Source: Sphaerochaeta sp.
GTDB lineage: Bacteria > Spirochaetota > Spirochaetia > Sphaerochaetales > Sphaerochaetaceae
Reading direction: 5' to 3'
DNA: 9,747 nt
Assembly (NCBI GenBank): GCA_023228445.1
Contig: JALOBD010000084.1
Coordinates: 1 to 9,747, forward strand
Below the pieces are notes generated by a model. It was not told where the DNA came from, did no database searches, and saw nothing but the letters and a program-made list of their open reading frames with translations. Within the stretch, counting starts at the first letter, position 1; each line of letters starts with the position of its first letter. Below are positions 1 to 6,560 of the stretch, piece by piece. A program made the translations under genes and the position numbers.

Positions 1-150
1 GCGCTACGCACCAAACAGAAGGACACGCTCTTGGCCCTTGAGAACACCCACCTCTCCAAACTGCTGCAGGAGACGGAGAGCATCGTAGCACGCTACCCCA
101 ACTACTTTACCAAGCAAGCCGCTCCACGACTGGGCAGGACGGCAACATAG
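1..150 (+). CDS. C-terminal end of an unidentified protein (possibly a GntR/FCD-type regulator)
   Basis: Reading frame 1 is open from the window edge to a TAG at 148-150 and gives 49 residues. The codon composition matches the downstream genes, with many C or G third positions. The peptide looks helical and ends in a short basic tail. It contains ENTHLSKLL followed by a RYPNYF segment. A helix with a histidine followed by a 'RYPxYF'-like end recalls the last helices of FadR-like (FCD) GntR regulators. Such regulators often sit beside hexuronate genes, but this is a weak resemblance. The stop lies directly before the GAGGAG ribosome binding site of the next gene, so the two are probably co-transcribed. 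The rest of the gene is outside the window. Confidence 0.5.
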   Translation, partial: ALRTKQKDTLLALENTHLSKLLQETESIVARYPNYFTKQAAPRLGRTAT

Positions 151-162
151 GAGGAGCACCCC

Positions 163-1785
163 ATGAAACTGACCGATGCTGGATTACAAAACCGGAGTGT
201 ATGGCAGAGCGCAGGCTATACCCTCCCCTCATACGATCGCACTGCAATGATCGAAGAGAGTAAACGGAATCCGAAGTGGGTGCACTTCGGGGCCGGAAAC
301 ATCTTCCGTGTCTTCCCGGCCGCGCTGCAACAGCGGTTGCTCAACGAAAAACACGTACAGAGCGGCATCATCGTCGGTGAGGCGTTCGACTATCAGATCA
401 TCGACGAGGTCTTTGCCAAACACGACAACCTCACCCTGATGGTAACCCTCAACAGCGACGGGTCCATCTCCAAAGAGGTAGTCGCCTCGGTCGCCAGCGC
501 CCACAAGTGCGACCCCCAGTTCAAAGAGGAGTGGAAGTTCTTCACCGAGCTCTTCAGAGAGCCGAGTTTACAGATGGCCAGCATGACCATCACGGAGAAG
601 GGGTATGCACTCTCCGGTGCAGACGGCTCCTTCTTCACTGCGGTGCAGAGCGATCTGGAAGCCGGTCCGACGCAAAGCTCGCTCTTCATCGCAAAGCTCA
701 CCGCCTTGGCGCATGAGCGCTTTCTTGCCCAAGCAGGCCCACTGGCACTGGTGAGCTTGGACAACTGCTCCCACAATGGGGAGAAGCTTGCCGATGCGGT
801 GAAGACCATCGCCCGAGAGTGGCACGGGCGTGGCTTTGTCACAGCGGGATTTCTCACCTACCTTGAAGAGCAGGTCACCTACCCCTGGTCGATGATCGAC
901 AAGATCACCCCACGTCCTGATGAAGCGGTCAAACGGATGCTCGAAGGTGACGGCTTTGAGGACACAGCGCTCGTCATCACTGAGAAACATACCTATACCG
1001 CCCCCTTCGTCAACGCAGAGGCACCGCAGTACCTGGTCATCGAGGACGCCTTTGCCAACGGAAGGCCCCCACTTGAAAAAGCCGGCGTCTACTTCACCGA
1101 CCGGGATACCGTCAACAAGGTGGAGCGGATGAAGGTCACCACCTGCCTCAACCCGTTGCACACCGCCTTGGCGATCTTCGGTTGCCTGCTTGGCCACACG
1201 CTGATCAGCGAAGAGATGCAGGACAGCGATCTCAAGCGCTTGGTCGAACGCATCGGCTACGACGAGGGCATGCCGGTGGTCGTCGATCCCAAGATCCTCG
1301 ATCCCAAGGCCTTCATCGAGGAGGTGCTCACCGTCCGTTTCCCCAACCCCTTCATGCCCGACACCCCACAGCGAATCGCCACCGATACGAGCCAGAAGCT
1401 CGCCATCCGGTTTGGCGAGACCATCAAAGCCTACCTGGCCGATCCCCAGCTCGATATCAAGAGCCTGAAGATGATTCCCTTAGTGTATGCCGGGTGGCTG
1501 CGCTACGTGATGGCTCTCGATGACGAGCTTGCGCCCTTCACCCCAAGCCCCGATCCCCGCCTCGGTGAAGTACAGGCATACGTCAAAGAGATCAAGATCG
1601 GTGATACCGGACCCTTCCCCCAATTGGAGAAGGTCCTCTGCGATCCATCGATCTGGGGAGTCGACCTCATTGAAGTCGGGATGGCTGACCTGGTCCTCTC
1701 GTACTTCACCAGCCTGATACGGGGCAAGGGAGCGGTCAGGAGCACCTTGCAAGAGCACGTACATGGGAGGACACGCTCCGTATGA
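163..1785 (+). CDS. Mannitol dehydrogenase family oxidoreductase, probably D-mannonate oxidoreductase (fructuronate reductase)
   Basis: A 540-residue NAD(P)-dependent polyol-specific long-chain dehydrogenase, expected in the cytoplasm. The N-terminal Rossmann domain shows GAGNIFR at 43-49. The SLDNCSHNG segment (about 198-206) carries the conserved Asn205. The catalytic-domain motif MKVTTCLNPLHTALA (323-337) supplies the Lys324, Asn330 and His333 candidates of the family's Lys/Asn/His set. Family members reduce fructuronate or tagaturonate, or oxidise mannitol. The length (540 rather than about 480-490 for Escherichia coli UxuB) and the CLNPLH version of the motif suggest the longer subgroup annotated as D-mannonate oxidoreductase in hexuronate catabolism. 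Substrate cannot be read from sequence alone. The start is supported by GAGGAG at 151-156, six bases before the ATG. The stop overlaps the ATG of the YitT gene, so the two are translationally linked. Confidence 0.88.
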   Translation: MKLTDAGLQNRSVWQSAGYTLPSYDRTAMIEESKRNPKWVHFGAGNIFRVFPAALQQRLLNEKHVQSGIIVGEAFDYQIIDEVFAKHDNLTLMVTLNSDGSISKEVVASVASAHKCDPQFKEEWKFFTELFREPSLQMASMTITEKGYALSGADGSFFTAVQSDLEAGPTQSSLFIAKLTALAHERFLAQAGPLALVSLDNCSHNGEKLADAVKTIAREWHGRGFVTAGFLTYLEEQVTYPWSMIDKITPRPDEAVKRMLEGDGFEDTALVITEKHTYTAPFVNAEAPQYLVIEDAFANGRPPLEKAGVYFTDRDTVNKVERMKVTTCLNPLHTALAIFGCLLGHTLISEEMQDSDLKRLVERIGYDEGMPVVVDPKILDPKAFIEEVLTVRFPNPFMPDTPQRIATDTSQKLAIRFGETIKAYLADPQLDIKSLKMIPLVYAGWLRYVMALDDELAPFTPSPDPRLGEVQAYVKEIKIGDTGPFPQLEKVLCDPSIWGVDLIEVGMADLVLSYFTSLIRGKGAVRSTLQEHVHGRTRSV

Positions 1786-2726
1786 GTCGTCACTATGCAC
1801 GCCTCGTCAGTCAAACCCTCTATCTCGTACTCGGGACTGCGGTGGCTGGATTTGCCATTGCAGTCTTTATCACCCCAGCCAAGATTGCCTCGGGCGGCGT
1901 CAATGGTATCGCTACGATCATCTACCACCGCACCGGGTGGGATACCGGGGCGATGATGCTTGCCATCAGCGTGCCGCTCTTCCTCTTCGGAATGAAAATC
2001 TTCGGCAAGACCTACGGGGCCAGAAGCCTGGCGGGGACGCTGCTCCTCTCAGCCTGGGTGAGTCTCTTCGGCCAGATCACCGGCTACCAGGGCATCCTTC
2101 CCTACATCGACCGTATGGACACACTGCTCTCTGCGATCTTCGGTGGGGTACTCTTGGGAAGCGGCATCGGCATCGTGATGCGCAGTGGTGCCAATACCGG
2201 AGGCACTGACATCATCGCCCAAATCATCAGCCGCTACACCCCCCTACCCCTTGGCACCGCCCTCTTCGTCGCCGACGCACTGGTCATCCTCCTCGGGGCT
2301 TTGAACTTCGGCTTGGAGCGAGCCCTCTTTGCCGTCATCACCCTCTACCTCTCCGGTCAGATGGTGAACTTCATGGTGATGAACCTGGGGACCAAGTATG
2401 CCAAGACCGCCTATATCGTCAGCGATCACCACGAGGCCATCGGCAAGCGGATCATCAACGAACTGCGCCACGGCGGCACCCTCATCACCGGGGTGGGAAT
2501 CTTTACCCAACGCGAGCGGCCGATCCTATTGGCGGTGGTCCACAACCAACAGATCACCCTCCTCACCCAGATCGTCCATGAGGAGGATCCCAAGGCGTTC
2601 ATGTTCGTCCACGAAACCTACCAGGCCCTCGGAGAGGGGTTCGTCCCGATGGGGCGCATCGTCGCCTCAAAGAAAGAGCGGAACCAGCAACACCGTCCAA
2701 ATCGCACTCAAGCTGATCGAGATTGA
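1782..2726 (+). CDS. YitT family membrane protein with C-terminal DUF2179 domain
   Basis: A 314-residue inner-membrane protein. Hydrophobic segments lie at about 10-33, 56-74, 80-99, 113-134 and 156-200. The family signatures SGGVNGIA (37-44) and RSGANTGGTDIIAQII (134-149) are both present. A soluble C-terminal domain of DUF2179 type covers about 215-290 (HGGTLITGVGIF, then the AVVHNQQITLL strand). Length is slightly above the family's usual 280-290. The extra part is a hydrophilic tail from about residue 297, encoded where the gene overlaps lrgB on the other strand. The ATG shares four bases (ATGA) with the stop of the preceding dehydrogenase, and GGGAGG lies at 1765-1770. The biochemical function of YitT proteins is not established. 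A transport link to the adjacent oxidoreductase is possible but unproven. Confidence 0.9.
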   Translation: MSRHYARLVSQTLYLVLGTAVAGFAIAVFITPAKIASGGVNGIATIIYHRTGWDTGAMMLAISVPLFLFGMKIFGKTYGARSLAGTLLLSAWVSLFGQITGYQGILPYIDRMDTLLSAIFGGVLLGSGIGIVMRSGANTGGTDIIAQIISRYTPLPLGTALFVADALVILLGALNFGLERALFAVITLYLSGQMVNFMVMNLGTKYAKTAYIVSDHHEAIGKRIINELRHGGTLITGVGIFTQRERPILLAVVHNQQITLLTQIVHEEDPKAFMFVHETYQALGEGFVPMGRIVASKKERNQQHRPNRTQADRD

Positions 2727-3347
2727 ACTCATCGCCCCCTGCACCTGCCCGATCTCCATCGCCTTGGTCGTTCCCAGCGCGTGGCTACAACAACCGATGC
2801 CCACCCCTTGGGCGACCGGATCCTTGACGGCGAACACCTTGATCATGAACGGGGCGAGCAGGTTGCCCCCGAGTCCGGTGATGAGGGTGCTGGCGATGGT
2901 GAGGGCCGGCAGGCCCCCCATTTGCTCAGCCAATGCGATGGCCACCGGCGTGGTCACCGACTTTGGAATCATGCTGGCGATGATCGCCTCCTCCAGGCCC
3001 AGCCATCGGCTGAGGAGCAGCACACTGGCCATTGCGGCAAGCGATCCGGTAAAGGTGCCGATGACCACCGGAAAGAACGAGGAGAGCAACACCGCGCGTT
3101 GACGGTAGATCGTCAGCGCGAGGACAGCGGTCACCGGAGCGAGGAACATGAGGATGAAGGAGGCGCCCTCCTCAAAGTACTGGTGGGGGATGTCGAAGAT
3201 CTCGAGCGTCCCCACCACGATGATCATCGCGATGATCAGTGGGTTGGCGATGGGGTTCTTCACTTTTTGGCTCACCCATAGCCCCGCCTTGAATGCGACG
3301 ATGGAGAGCGTGATGCCAAAGAGCGGGGAGGAGAGGATCTCAACCAC
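2667..3347 (-). CDS. lrgB: LrgB/CidB family membrane protein (holin-like system partner)
   Basis: A very hydrophobic protein of 226 residues, the usual LrgB size. It shows the family hallmarks SMIPKSVTTPVAIALA (125-140), GLGGNLLAP (158-166) and GIGCCSHALGTTKA (183-196). LrgB/CidB proteins act with LrgA/CidA in the cytoplasmic membrane. They have been linked to control of murein hydrolase activity, cell lysis and, in some bacteria, export of small organic acids such as pyruvate. I place the start at the GTG at 3347, because GGGAGG lies five bases upstream and the N-terminus then matches the family (MVEILSSPLFGITL). An ATG further upstream at 3428 would add an arginine/proline-rich stretch read from the lrgA frame. 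The gene begins inside the last codons of lrgA (8-bp overlap), so the two are probably translationally coupled. Its last 60 bp overlap the YitT gene on the opposite strand. Confidence 0.92.
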   Translation of the reverse strand: MVEILSSPLFGITLSIVAFKAGLWVSQKVKNPIANPLIIAMIIVVGTLEIFDIPHQYFEEGASFILMFLAPVTAVLALTIYRQRAVLLSSFFPVVIGTFTGSLAAMASVLLLSRWLGLEEAIIASMIPKSVTTPVAIALAEQMGGLPALTIASTLITGLGGNLLAPFMIKVFAVKDPVAQGVGIGCCSHALGTTKAMEIGQVQGAMSSISISLSAIWTVLLVPLFL

Positions 3348-3711
3348 GACGGCCTCCCGACACCACGTGCTGCAGGCGGATGACTGCCGCGGCCGTCCAG
3401 GCGGAGACGGCAAAGCAGATGACCACACTGACGAGGTTGACCAAGATCAATTGCCACCAAATGGCGCTGATGACATCGGTGTATCGGATGATCGAGATGG
3501 CGGGGGGGATGAAGAAGAACGTCATGTTGCGCAGCAGAAAATCGGCACTCTCTCCCAGGTGTCGCTCCTTGAGCAGGCCGGAGGCGAGCAGCACAAGGAC
3601 CAAGAGCATGCTGACCACGCTGCCGGGAAGTGAGAAGGGCAACAGGTGGGCGGCCAGATCCCCGACGAGACAGAGAGCGAAGATGAGTCCAAGTTGACCG
3701 AGATACTTCAT
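3340..3711 (-). CDS. lrgA: CidA/LrgA family holin-like protein
   Basis: A 123-residue membrane protein with four predicted helices. It carries the family pattern LPGSVVSMLLVLVLL (28-42) and FFFIPPAISIIRYTD (65-79). LrgA/CidA proteins resemble phage holins and form the membrane partner of LrgB/CidB. The gene is first in a two-gene operon with lrgB, its stop at 3340-3342 lying just inside the lrgB start. The ATG at 3711 is the best start by homology, but there is no strong ribosome binding site in front of it; only GGAG about 14 bases upstream is visible. The gene is divergent from the nuclease gene. No LytTR or LytR-like regulator, which often accompanies lrgAB in Firmicutes, is present in the window. 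Confidence 0.9.
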   Translation of the reverse strand: MKYLGQLGLIFALCLVGDLAAHLLPFSLPGSVVSMLLVLVLLASGLLKERHLGESADFLLRNMTFFFIPPAISIIRYTDVISAIWWQLILVNLVSVVICFAVSAWTAAAVIRLQHVVSGGRRG

Positions 3712-3719
3712 TACGGGAC

Positions 3720-3748
3720 ACCATACTCCATCGATGATCCTGTGGGAA
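3720..3748 (-). promoter_or_regulatory. Candidate promoter for lrgAB
   Basis: On the minus strand, TTCCCA (3743-3748) and TATGGT (3720-3725) are separated by 17 bases, each matching four of six consensus positions. Transcription would begin almost at the lrgA ATG and leave next to no leader, which fits the missing Shine-Dalgarno sequence but lowers confidence. This is pattern matching only. Confidence 0.3.
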
Positions 3749-3758
3749 GTGGTTTTGG

Positions 3759-3787
3759 TTCACACACCCCTTCCTATCGGCTATACT
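3759..3787 (+). promoter_or_regulatory. Sigma70-type promoter for the nuclease gene
   Basis: TTCACA (3759-3764) and TATACT (3782-3787) are separated by 17 bases, and each box matches five of six consensus positions. The expected start site near 3794 lies immediately before the AAGGAG ribosome binding site (3795-3800), so the leader would be only about a dozen bases long. The -35 box sits about 10 bp from that of the divergent lrgA promoter candidate, so one bound protein could affect both. Confidence 0.6.
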
Positions 3788-3805
3788 CTGCCCCAAGGAG
3801 CAATG

Positions 3806-4855
3806 ATGGCAACCAAGAAGAAACCAGCGATACAAAAGCGCACAGCCACCAAGGCAAAGAAGCGGGGCAAACGCCTCCTGCTCCTCCTCGCCCTGATCGT
3901 GGTGCTCTGGGTCCTCTCCCTCGTCTTCGCCCCCACCGAGGCCGAATACCTTGTCCACGGTGCCTCATACATCAGCGACTTGGAGCTTCCTGCCTACGAT
4001 GACGGGGAGATTGTCGTCCGTCACCCCGGCTTCACCCTCCTCTACGACGAGGAGCATGAGCAAGCCCGCTGGGTCGCCTACCACCTCACCCGCGATGAGC
4101 TCTACGGAACGGCCAAGCGGAAGGACAACTTCCGAAGCGACCCCTCCATCCCCACCGGTTCCGCCGAGCTTGCCGACTACCGGGGCAGTGGGTACGACCG
4201 CGGCCACCTGATCCCCGCCGGCGACCTCACCTGGTCAGAGGAGGCGATGAGCGCGTCGTTCTTCCTCAGCAACATGAGTCCACAGGAGGGGTCCTTCAAC
4301 CGCGGCATCTGGTCGCAGCTTGAGGCGGTGGTGCGCAACTTTGCCGACAGCGAGGGAGCCGTCTATGTGGTCACCGGTCCGGTGTTGACCGATGGACCGT
4401 ACAAGACGATCGGAGAGAACGAGGTTTCGGTGCCGAACGCCTACTACAAGGTAATCCTCGACTACGAGGAACCCGTCTTGAAGGCCATCGGCTTCGTACT
4501 GCCCAATGAAGGCTCGAAGAGCGACCTCAAAACCTTTGCCACCACCGTCCGGGAGGTGGAGGAGCTGACCGGACTGGACTTCTTCCACCGCCTTCCCGAC
4601 ACCCAGGAAGAGCTCTTGGAGACGCGGTACGACACGGAGGCGTGGGACTTTTCCACCTTCACGGCCACAGAGAAGGCGCGACAAGCCTACCAAAGCGCCG
4701 CCCCTCAGCCAAAGAAAGAGGAGAGTGGTACGTATCGCCTCATCAAGGGAACGCTTGATACCGTCCTGTTGATCATCAAGCGGGAGAGCCGCTCGCTCAT
4801 CGAGCTCTTCATCCCCCGCTCACAGTTGAAGAGAGCCGTGCCGCTTCTCTACTGA
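3806..4855 (+). CDS. Membrane-anchored or exported DNA/RNA non-specific endonuclease (DRGH nuclease)
   Basis: A 349-residue sugar-non-specific nuclease of the Serratia NucA/EndA type, a metal-dependent enzyme that cleaves DNA and RNA. A lysine/arginine-rich N-terminus (4-23) is followed by one hydrophobic segment (24-42), giving a signal anchor or uncleaved signal. The nuclease domain runs from about 70 to 290. It has DRGH at 131-134 (His134 the general base), SNMSPQ at 155-160 and FNRGIWSQLE at 164-173. Asn165 and Glu173 correspond to Serratia Asn119 (metal ligand) and Glu127. YVVTGPVL (187-194) and the NAYYKVIL strand are also typical. A basic, partly hydrophobic C-terminal extension of roughly 40 residues lies outside the core and is unexplained. 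I chose the second of two adjacent ATGs because AAGGAG (3795-3800) is then five bases away; the first, at 3803, is only two bases away. Likely roles are scavenging or destroying extracellular nucleic acid. Confidence 0.92.
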   Translation: MATKKKPAIQKRTATKAKKRGKRLLLLLALIVVLWVLSLVFAPTEAEYLVHGASYISDLELPAYDDGEIVVRHPGFTLLYDEEHEQARWVAYHLTRDELYGTAKRKDNFRSDPSIPTGSAELADYRGSGYDRGHLIPAGDLTWSEEAMSASFFLSNMSPQEGSFNRGIWSQLEAVVRNFADSEGAVYVVTGPVLTDGPYKTIGENEVSVPNAYYKVILDYEEPVLKAIGFVLPNEGSKSDLKTFATTVREVEELTGLDFFHRLPDTQEELLETRYDTEAWDFSTFTATEKARQAYQSAAPQPKKEESGTYRLIKGTLDTVLLIIKRESRSLIELFIPRSQLKRAVPLLY

Positions 4856-4896
4856 GACGGATATCAAGCTCTCTTCACATCGCCGGCGCATGGATG

Positions 4897-4923
4897 GCAT
4901 CGACAATCGGAACCTGTCGATGC
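4897..4923. repeat. 9-bp perfect inverted repeat between convergent genes
   Basis: GCATCGACA (4897-4905) and TGTCGATGC (4915-4923) form a perfect 9-bp stem with a 9-base loop. It sits in the 133-bp gap between the stops of the nuclease gene (4855) and the winged-helix gene (4989). Neither strand has a T run after it, so it is not a textbook intrinsic terminator. It could still stabilise 3' ends or slow converging transcription. Confidence 0.5.
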
Positions 4924-4988
4924 ACACGCCCTTACAGCATGATGGCTGGGTATGATCTGTTGGACCTCCATGGCAAACGCCAGGATCC

Positions 4989-5315
4989 TTACCGCGTGGT
5001 CCTGAGAAATCCATCCAGCGTGGCCAAATATGCAGCCAGCGCTTCCTTGCCCTTCTCCGTCAGACGAATCGAGGTCCTCGGCTTTCTCTCCACGAACTCC
5101 TTATGAATACTGATGTACTCTGCTTCCTCAAGTTTGGTGAGGTGGGTCGTCATGTTGCCATCGGTGGCCCCGACGACGTCACGAAGGCTGGTAAAGTCCA
5201 TGGACTGGCAGCCGGCCAACGCGGCGACGATTGCCAGCCTGAGGCGGGAGTGCAAGACTGTGTCCAGTCTCCTGTGATCGAAGATCGAGCTCTCTTCATC
5301 GTCTTGGTGTGCCAT
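4989..5315 (-). CDS. Winged-helix DNA-binding transcriptional regulator (HTH_34-like, MarR/ArsR fold)
   Basis: A 108-residue single-domain winged-helix protein. After a short acidic N-terminus come LDTVLHSRLRLAIVAALAG (17-35), the recognition region FTSLRDVVGATDGNMTTHLTKLEEAEYI (41-68) and a wing (HKEFVERKPRTSIRLTEKGKEAL, 71-92). The 'ATDGNxxTHLxKLE' pattern is typical of the small winged-helix family that often pairs with uncharacterised membrane proteins. No sensor domain and no metal-binding cysteine pair are visible; Cys36 is the only cysteine. The gene is last in a three-gene operon and its start overlaps the end of the membrane protein gene by 20 bp. It probably represses its own operon through the palindrome at 6488-6511, which is inference from context. 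Confidence 0.87.
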   Translation of the reverse strand: MAHQDDEESSIFDHRRLDTVLHSRLRLAIVAALAGCQSMDFTSLRDVVGATDGNMTTHLTKLEEAEYISIHKEFVERKPRTSIRLTEKGKEALAAYLATLDGFLRTTR

Positions 5316-5913
5316 CGATGCTTCTCCGTTTCATCACGATTCCGGGAATGAGCTCGAAGAACAGGGTGAGCACTCCCACGATTGCCGGACCATACCAATC
5401 GCCGGCAAGCGGAATCAATATACCGCCGATCCACCATGGCAGGGAGAGGAGACCCAGTACCACTGAGCTTCCAATCACGGCGCTTATGGTATACCCCATC
5501 CCAATCGAGGCAGAGGTGATCGCCAGAGCGATGGAGAGACTCAACAAACCGACCAGACCGAATGATAAACACAGGACCACGACCATGACAAGTACCATCA
5601 CCCACGTGGCGACCAGCAAACGGCGTATGAGCGAATTGACTTGCCTACCCATTCTCCGTGACCTGAACATCGCCACGACCATCCCTGAGCCCATGACGAG
5701 GAACCACATCCAAGGGATGAGGGGCCATCGAGATACCGCGACCAAGAGATAGCTTGTTACCGTGCCAAAGATGACGATGGCACCGAATAGGATGAAATAA
5801 TAGCTGAAGTCCATCGCCAGACTCCGTGTCTCCTCCATGACCCTCCTGATGTATGCCAGGTTCTCCTGGGCAGACTGTTGTACCCGATCCATACCTTCTT
5901 GTGTTTCGTTCAT
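5296..5913 (-). CDS. Uncharacterised six-helix membrane protein paired with a winged-helix regulator
   Basis: A 205-residue protein. The N-terminal part is soluble and amphipathic (1-35, with YIRRVMEETRSL at 21-32). Six hydrophobic segments follow at about 37-60, 64-83, 99-117, 118-138, 144-169 and 174-194, and the C-terminus is basic. No enzymatic or transporter motif is visible. The layout (short charged helix, then paired helices, with a small winged-helix gene directly downstream) is seen for uncharacterised membrane proteins in many bacteria. I chose the ATG at 5913 because GGAGG lies five bases upstream; an in-frame ATG at 5955 would overlap the end of the upstream gene. The upstream gene ends 20 bases before, so the three genes form one operon. 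Function unknown. Confidence 0.78.
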   Translation of the reverse strand: MNETQEGMDRVQQSAQENLAYIRRVMEETRSLAMDFSYYFILFGAIVIFGTVTSYLLVAVSRWPLIPWMWFLVMGSGMVVAMFRSRRMGRQVNSLIRRLLVATWVMVLVMVVVLCLSFGLVGLLSLSIALAITSASIGMGYTISAVIGSSVVLGLLSLPWWIGGILIPLAGDWYGPAIVGVLTLFFELIPGIVMKRRSIDGTPRR

Positions 5914-5933
5914 GATTCCTCCAACAGGTCTTC

Positions 5934-6473
5934 CTAGCAAAGCAGGAATCGGCACCCCGCCTTGATCGTCAGACCATTGCCCAAGTACGGCTTGTGTGCC
6001 AAGGCGATGGCCTTGGCGGTGGTGCCAGCTCCCCCAATCTCAAAATAATACGAACCGCTCCCCTCCGATGCAAAGAAAAATTCGACTCCAAACCCTCCAT
6101 ACCCACCTACATGCCACAACGAACCGACTTCAGGGCTGGGAACAAACACCAACAAGGCTGAACTTGCGTACAGGCGCATCCAGTCATGCTGGGCTGCGGT
6201 AATTTGCAACCCTACGCTGGTGAGCACATAGGGATACCACTCCTGCTCCCCACCCTGTACCATTCCTGCCTTGTACTGCAAGTCCACACCACCATAGATG
6301 GTCACCAACCCGTCGAACAGCGGAGGTGCCATCACTTCAGCACCGAGGGAGAAATCTCCTCCTCGCTGACCGATGGACATTGCCAAGGCCATGGATCTGT
6401 CAGCTGCGCCCAAGGGGACCAGGGCGATGACCCACAACAAAACCAAGCCAATCGTCACTCGTTTCATATCCAT
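5934..6473 (-). CDS. Exported hypothetical protein, possibly a small outer-membrane beta-barrel
   Basis: A 179-residue protein with a signal peptide: basic start (MDMKR), hydrophobic core to about residue 22, and a probable cleavage site after the LGA or LGAA that ends near residue 24. The mature part is rich in glycine and aromatic residues with alternating hydrophobic positions, for example LVTIYGGVDLQYKAG, and ends in GLTIKAGCRFLLC. This resembles a small beta-barrel of the outer membrane, but the classical terminal phenylalanine is not the last residue. I do not recognise the family. The ATG at 6473 is preceded by GGAG five bases upstream. It is the first gene of the operon with the membrane protein and the winged-helix regulator, directly downstream of the palindromic operator candidate. 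Confidence 0.72.
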   Translation of the reverse strand: MDMKRVTIGLVLLWVIALVPLGAADRSMALAMSIGQRGGDFSLGAEVMAPPLFDGLVTIYGGVDLQYKAGMVQGGEQEWYPYVLTSVGLQITAAQHDWMRLYASSALLVFVPSPEVGSLWHVGGYGGFGVEFFFASEGSGSYYFEIGGAGTTAKAIALAHKPYLGNGLTIKAGCRFLLC

Positions 6474-6487
6474 TAAATCTCCATTAG

Positions 6488-6511
6488 AGAGTACTCTTAA
6501 TATAAGAGTAC
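6488..6511. promoter_or_regulatory. Palindromic operator candidate upstream of the three-gene operon
   Basis: GTACTCTTA (6491-6499) and TAAGAGTAC (6503-6511) are perfect inverted 9-bp arms around a 3-base centre. The left arm also overlaps a second palindrome, AGAGTACTCT (6488-6497), so the region holds three AGAGTAC half-sites with alternating orientation. It lies between the -35 box and the first start codon of the operon, where repressor binding would block transcription. The operon encodes its own winged-helix protein, the obvious candidate ligand. Binding is inferred, not shown. Confidence 0.6.
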
Positions 6512-6532
6512 ATGATATTCAGCGATTGTCAA
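6505..6532 (-). promoter_or_regulatory. Promoter for the exported protein / membrane protein / regulator operon
   Basis: A perfect TTGACA -35 lies at 6527-6532 on the minus strand. The -10 is less clear: TACTCT (6505-6510) at 16-base spacing matches only three of six positions. An alternative, TATATT at 6499-6504, has better sequence but 22-base spacing. Either -10 falls within the palindrome, so binding there would compete with RNA polymerase. Confidence 0.5.
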
Positions 6533-6560
6533 GCCCTGCCTCAACACCGTAAGCGCAACA

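Noticed and set aside
2398..3633. Several + strand frames of 100-234 codons across lrgAB
   Set aside because: They are antisense to two clearly recognisable membrane genes and give arginine-, serine- or histidine-rich low-complexity translations.
3734..3805. An upstream in-frame ATG extending the nuclease by 24 residues
   Set aside because: The extension would begin upstream of the promoter boxes and has no ribosome binding site. The ATG at 3806 has AAGGAG at proper spacing and gives a normal basic-hydrophobic export signal.
4894..5106. A 70-codon + strand frame after the nuclease gene
   Set aside because: It has no convincing ribosome binding site, overlaps the winged-helix gene in antisense and has no recognisable sequence features.
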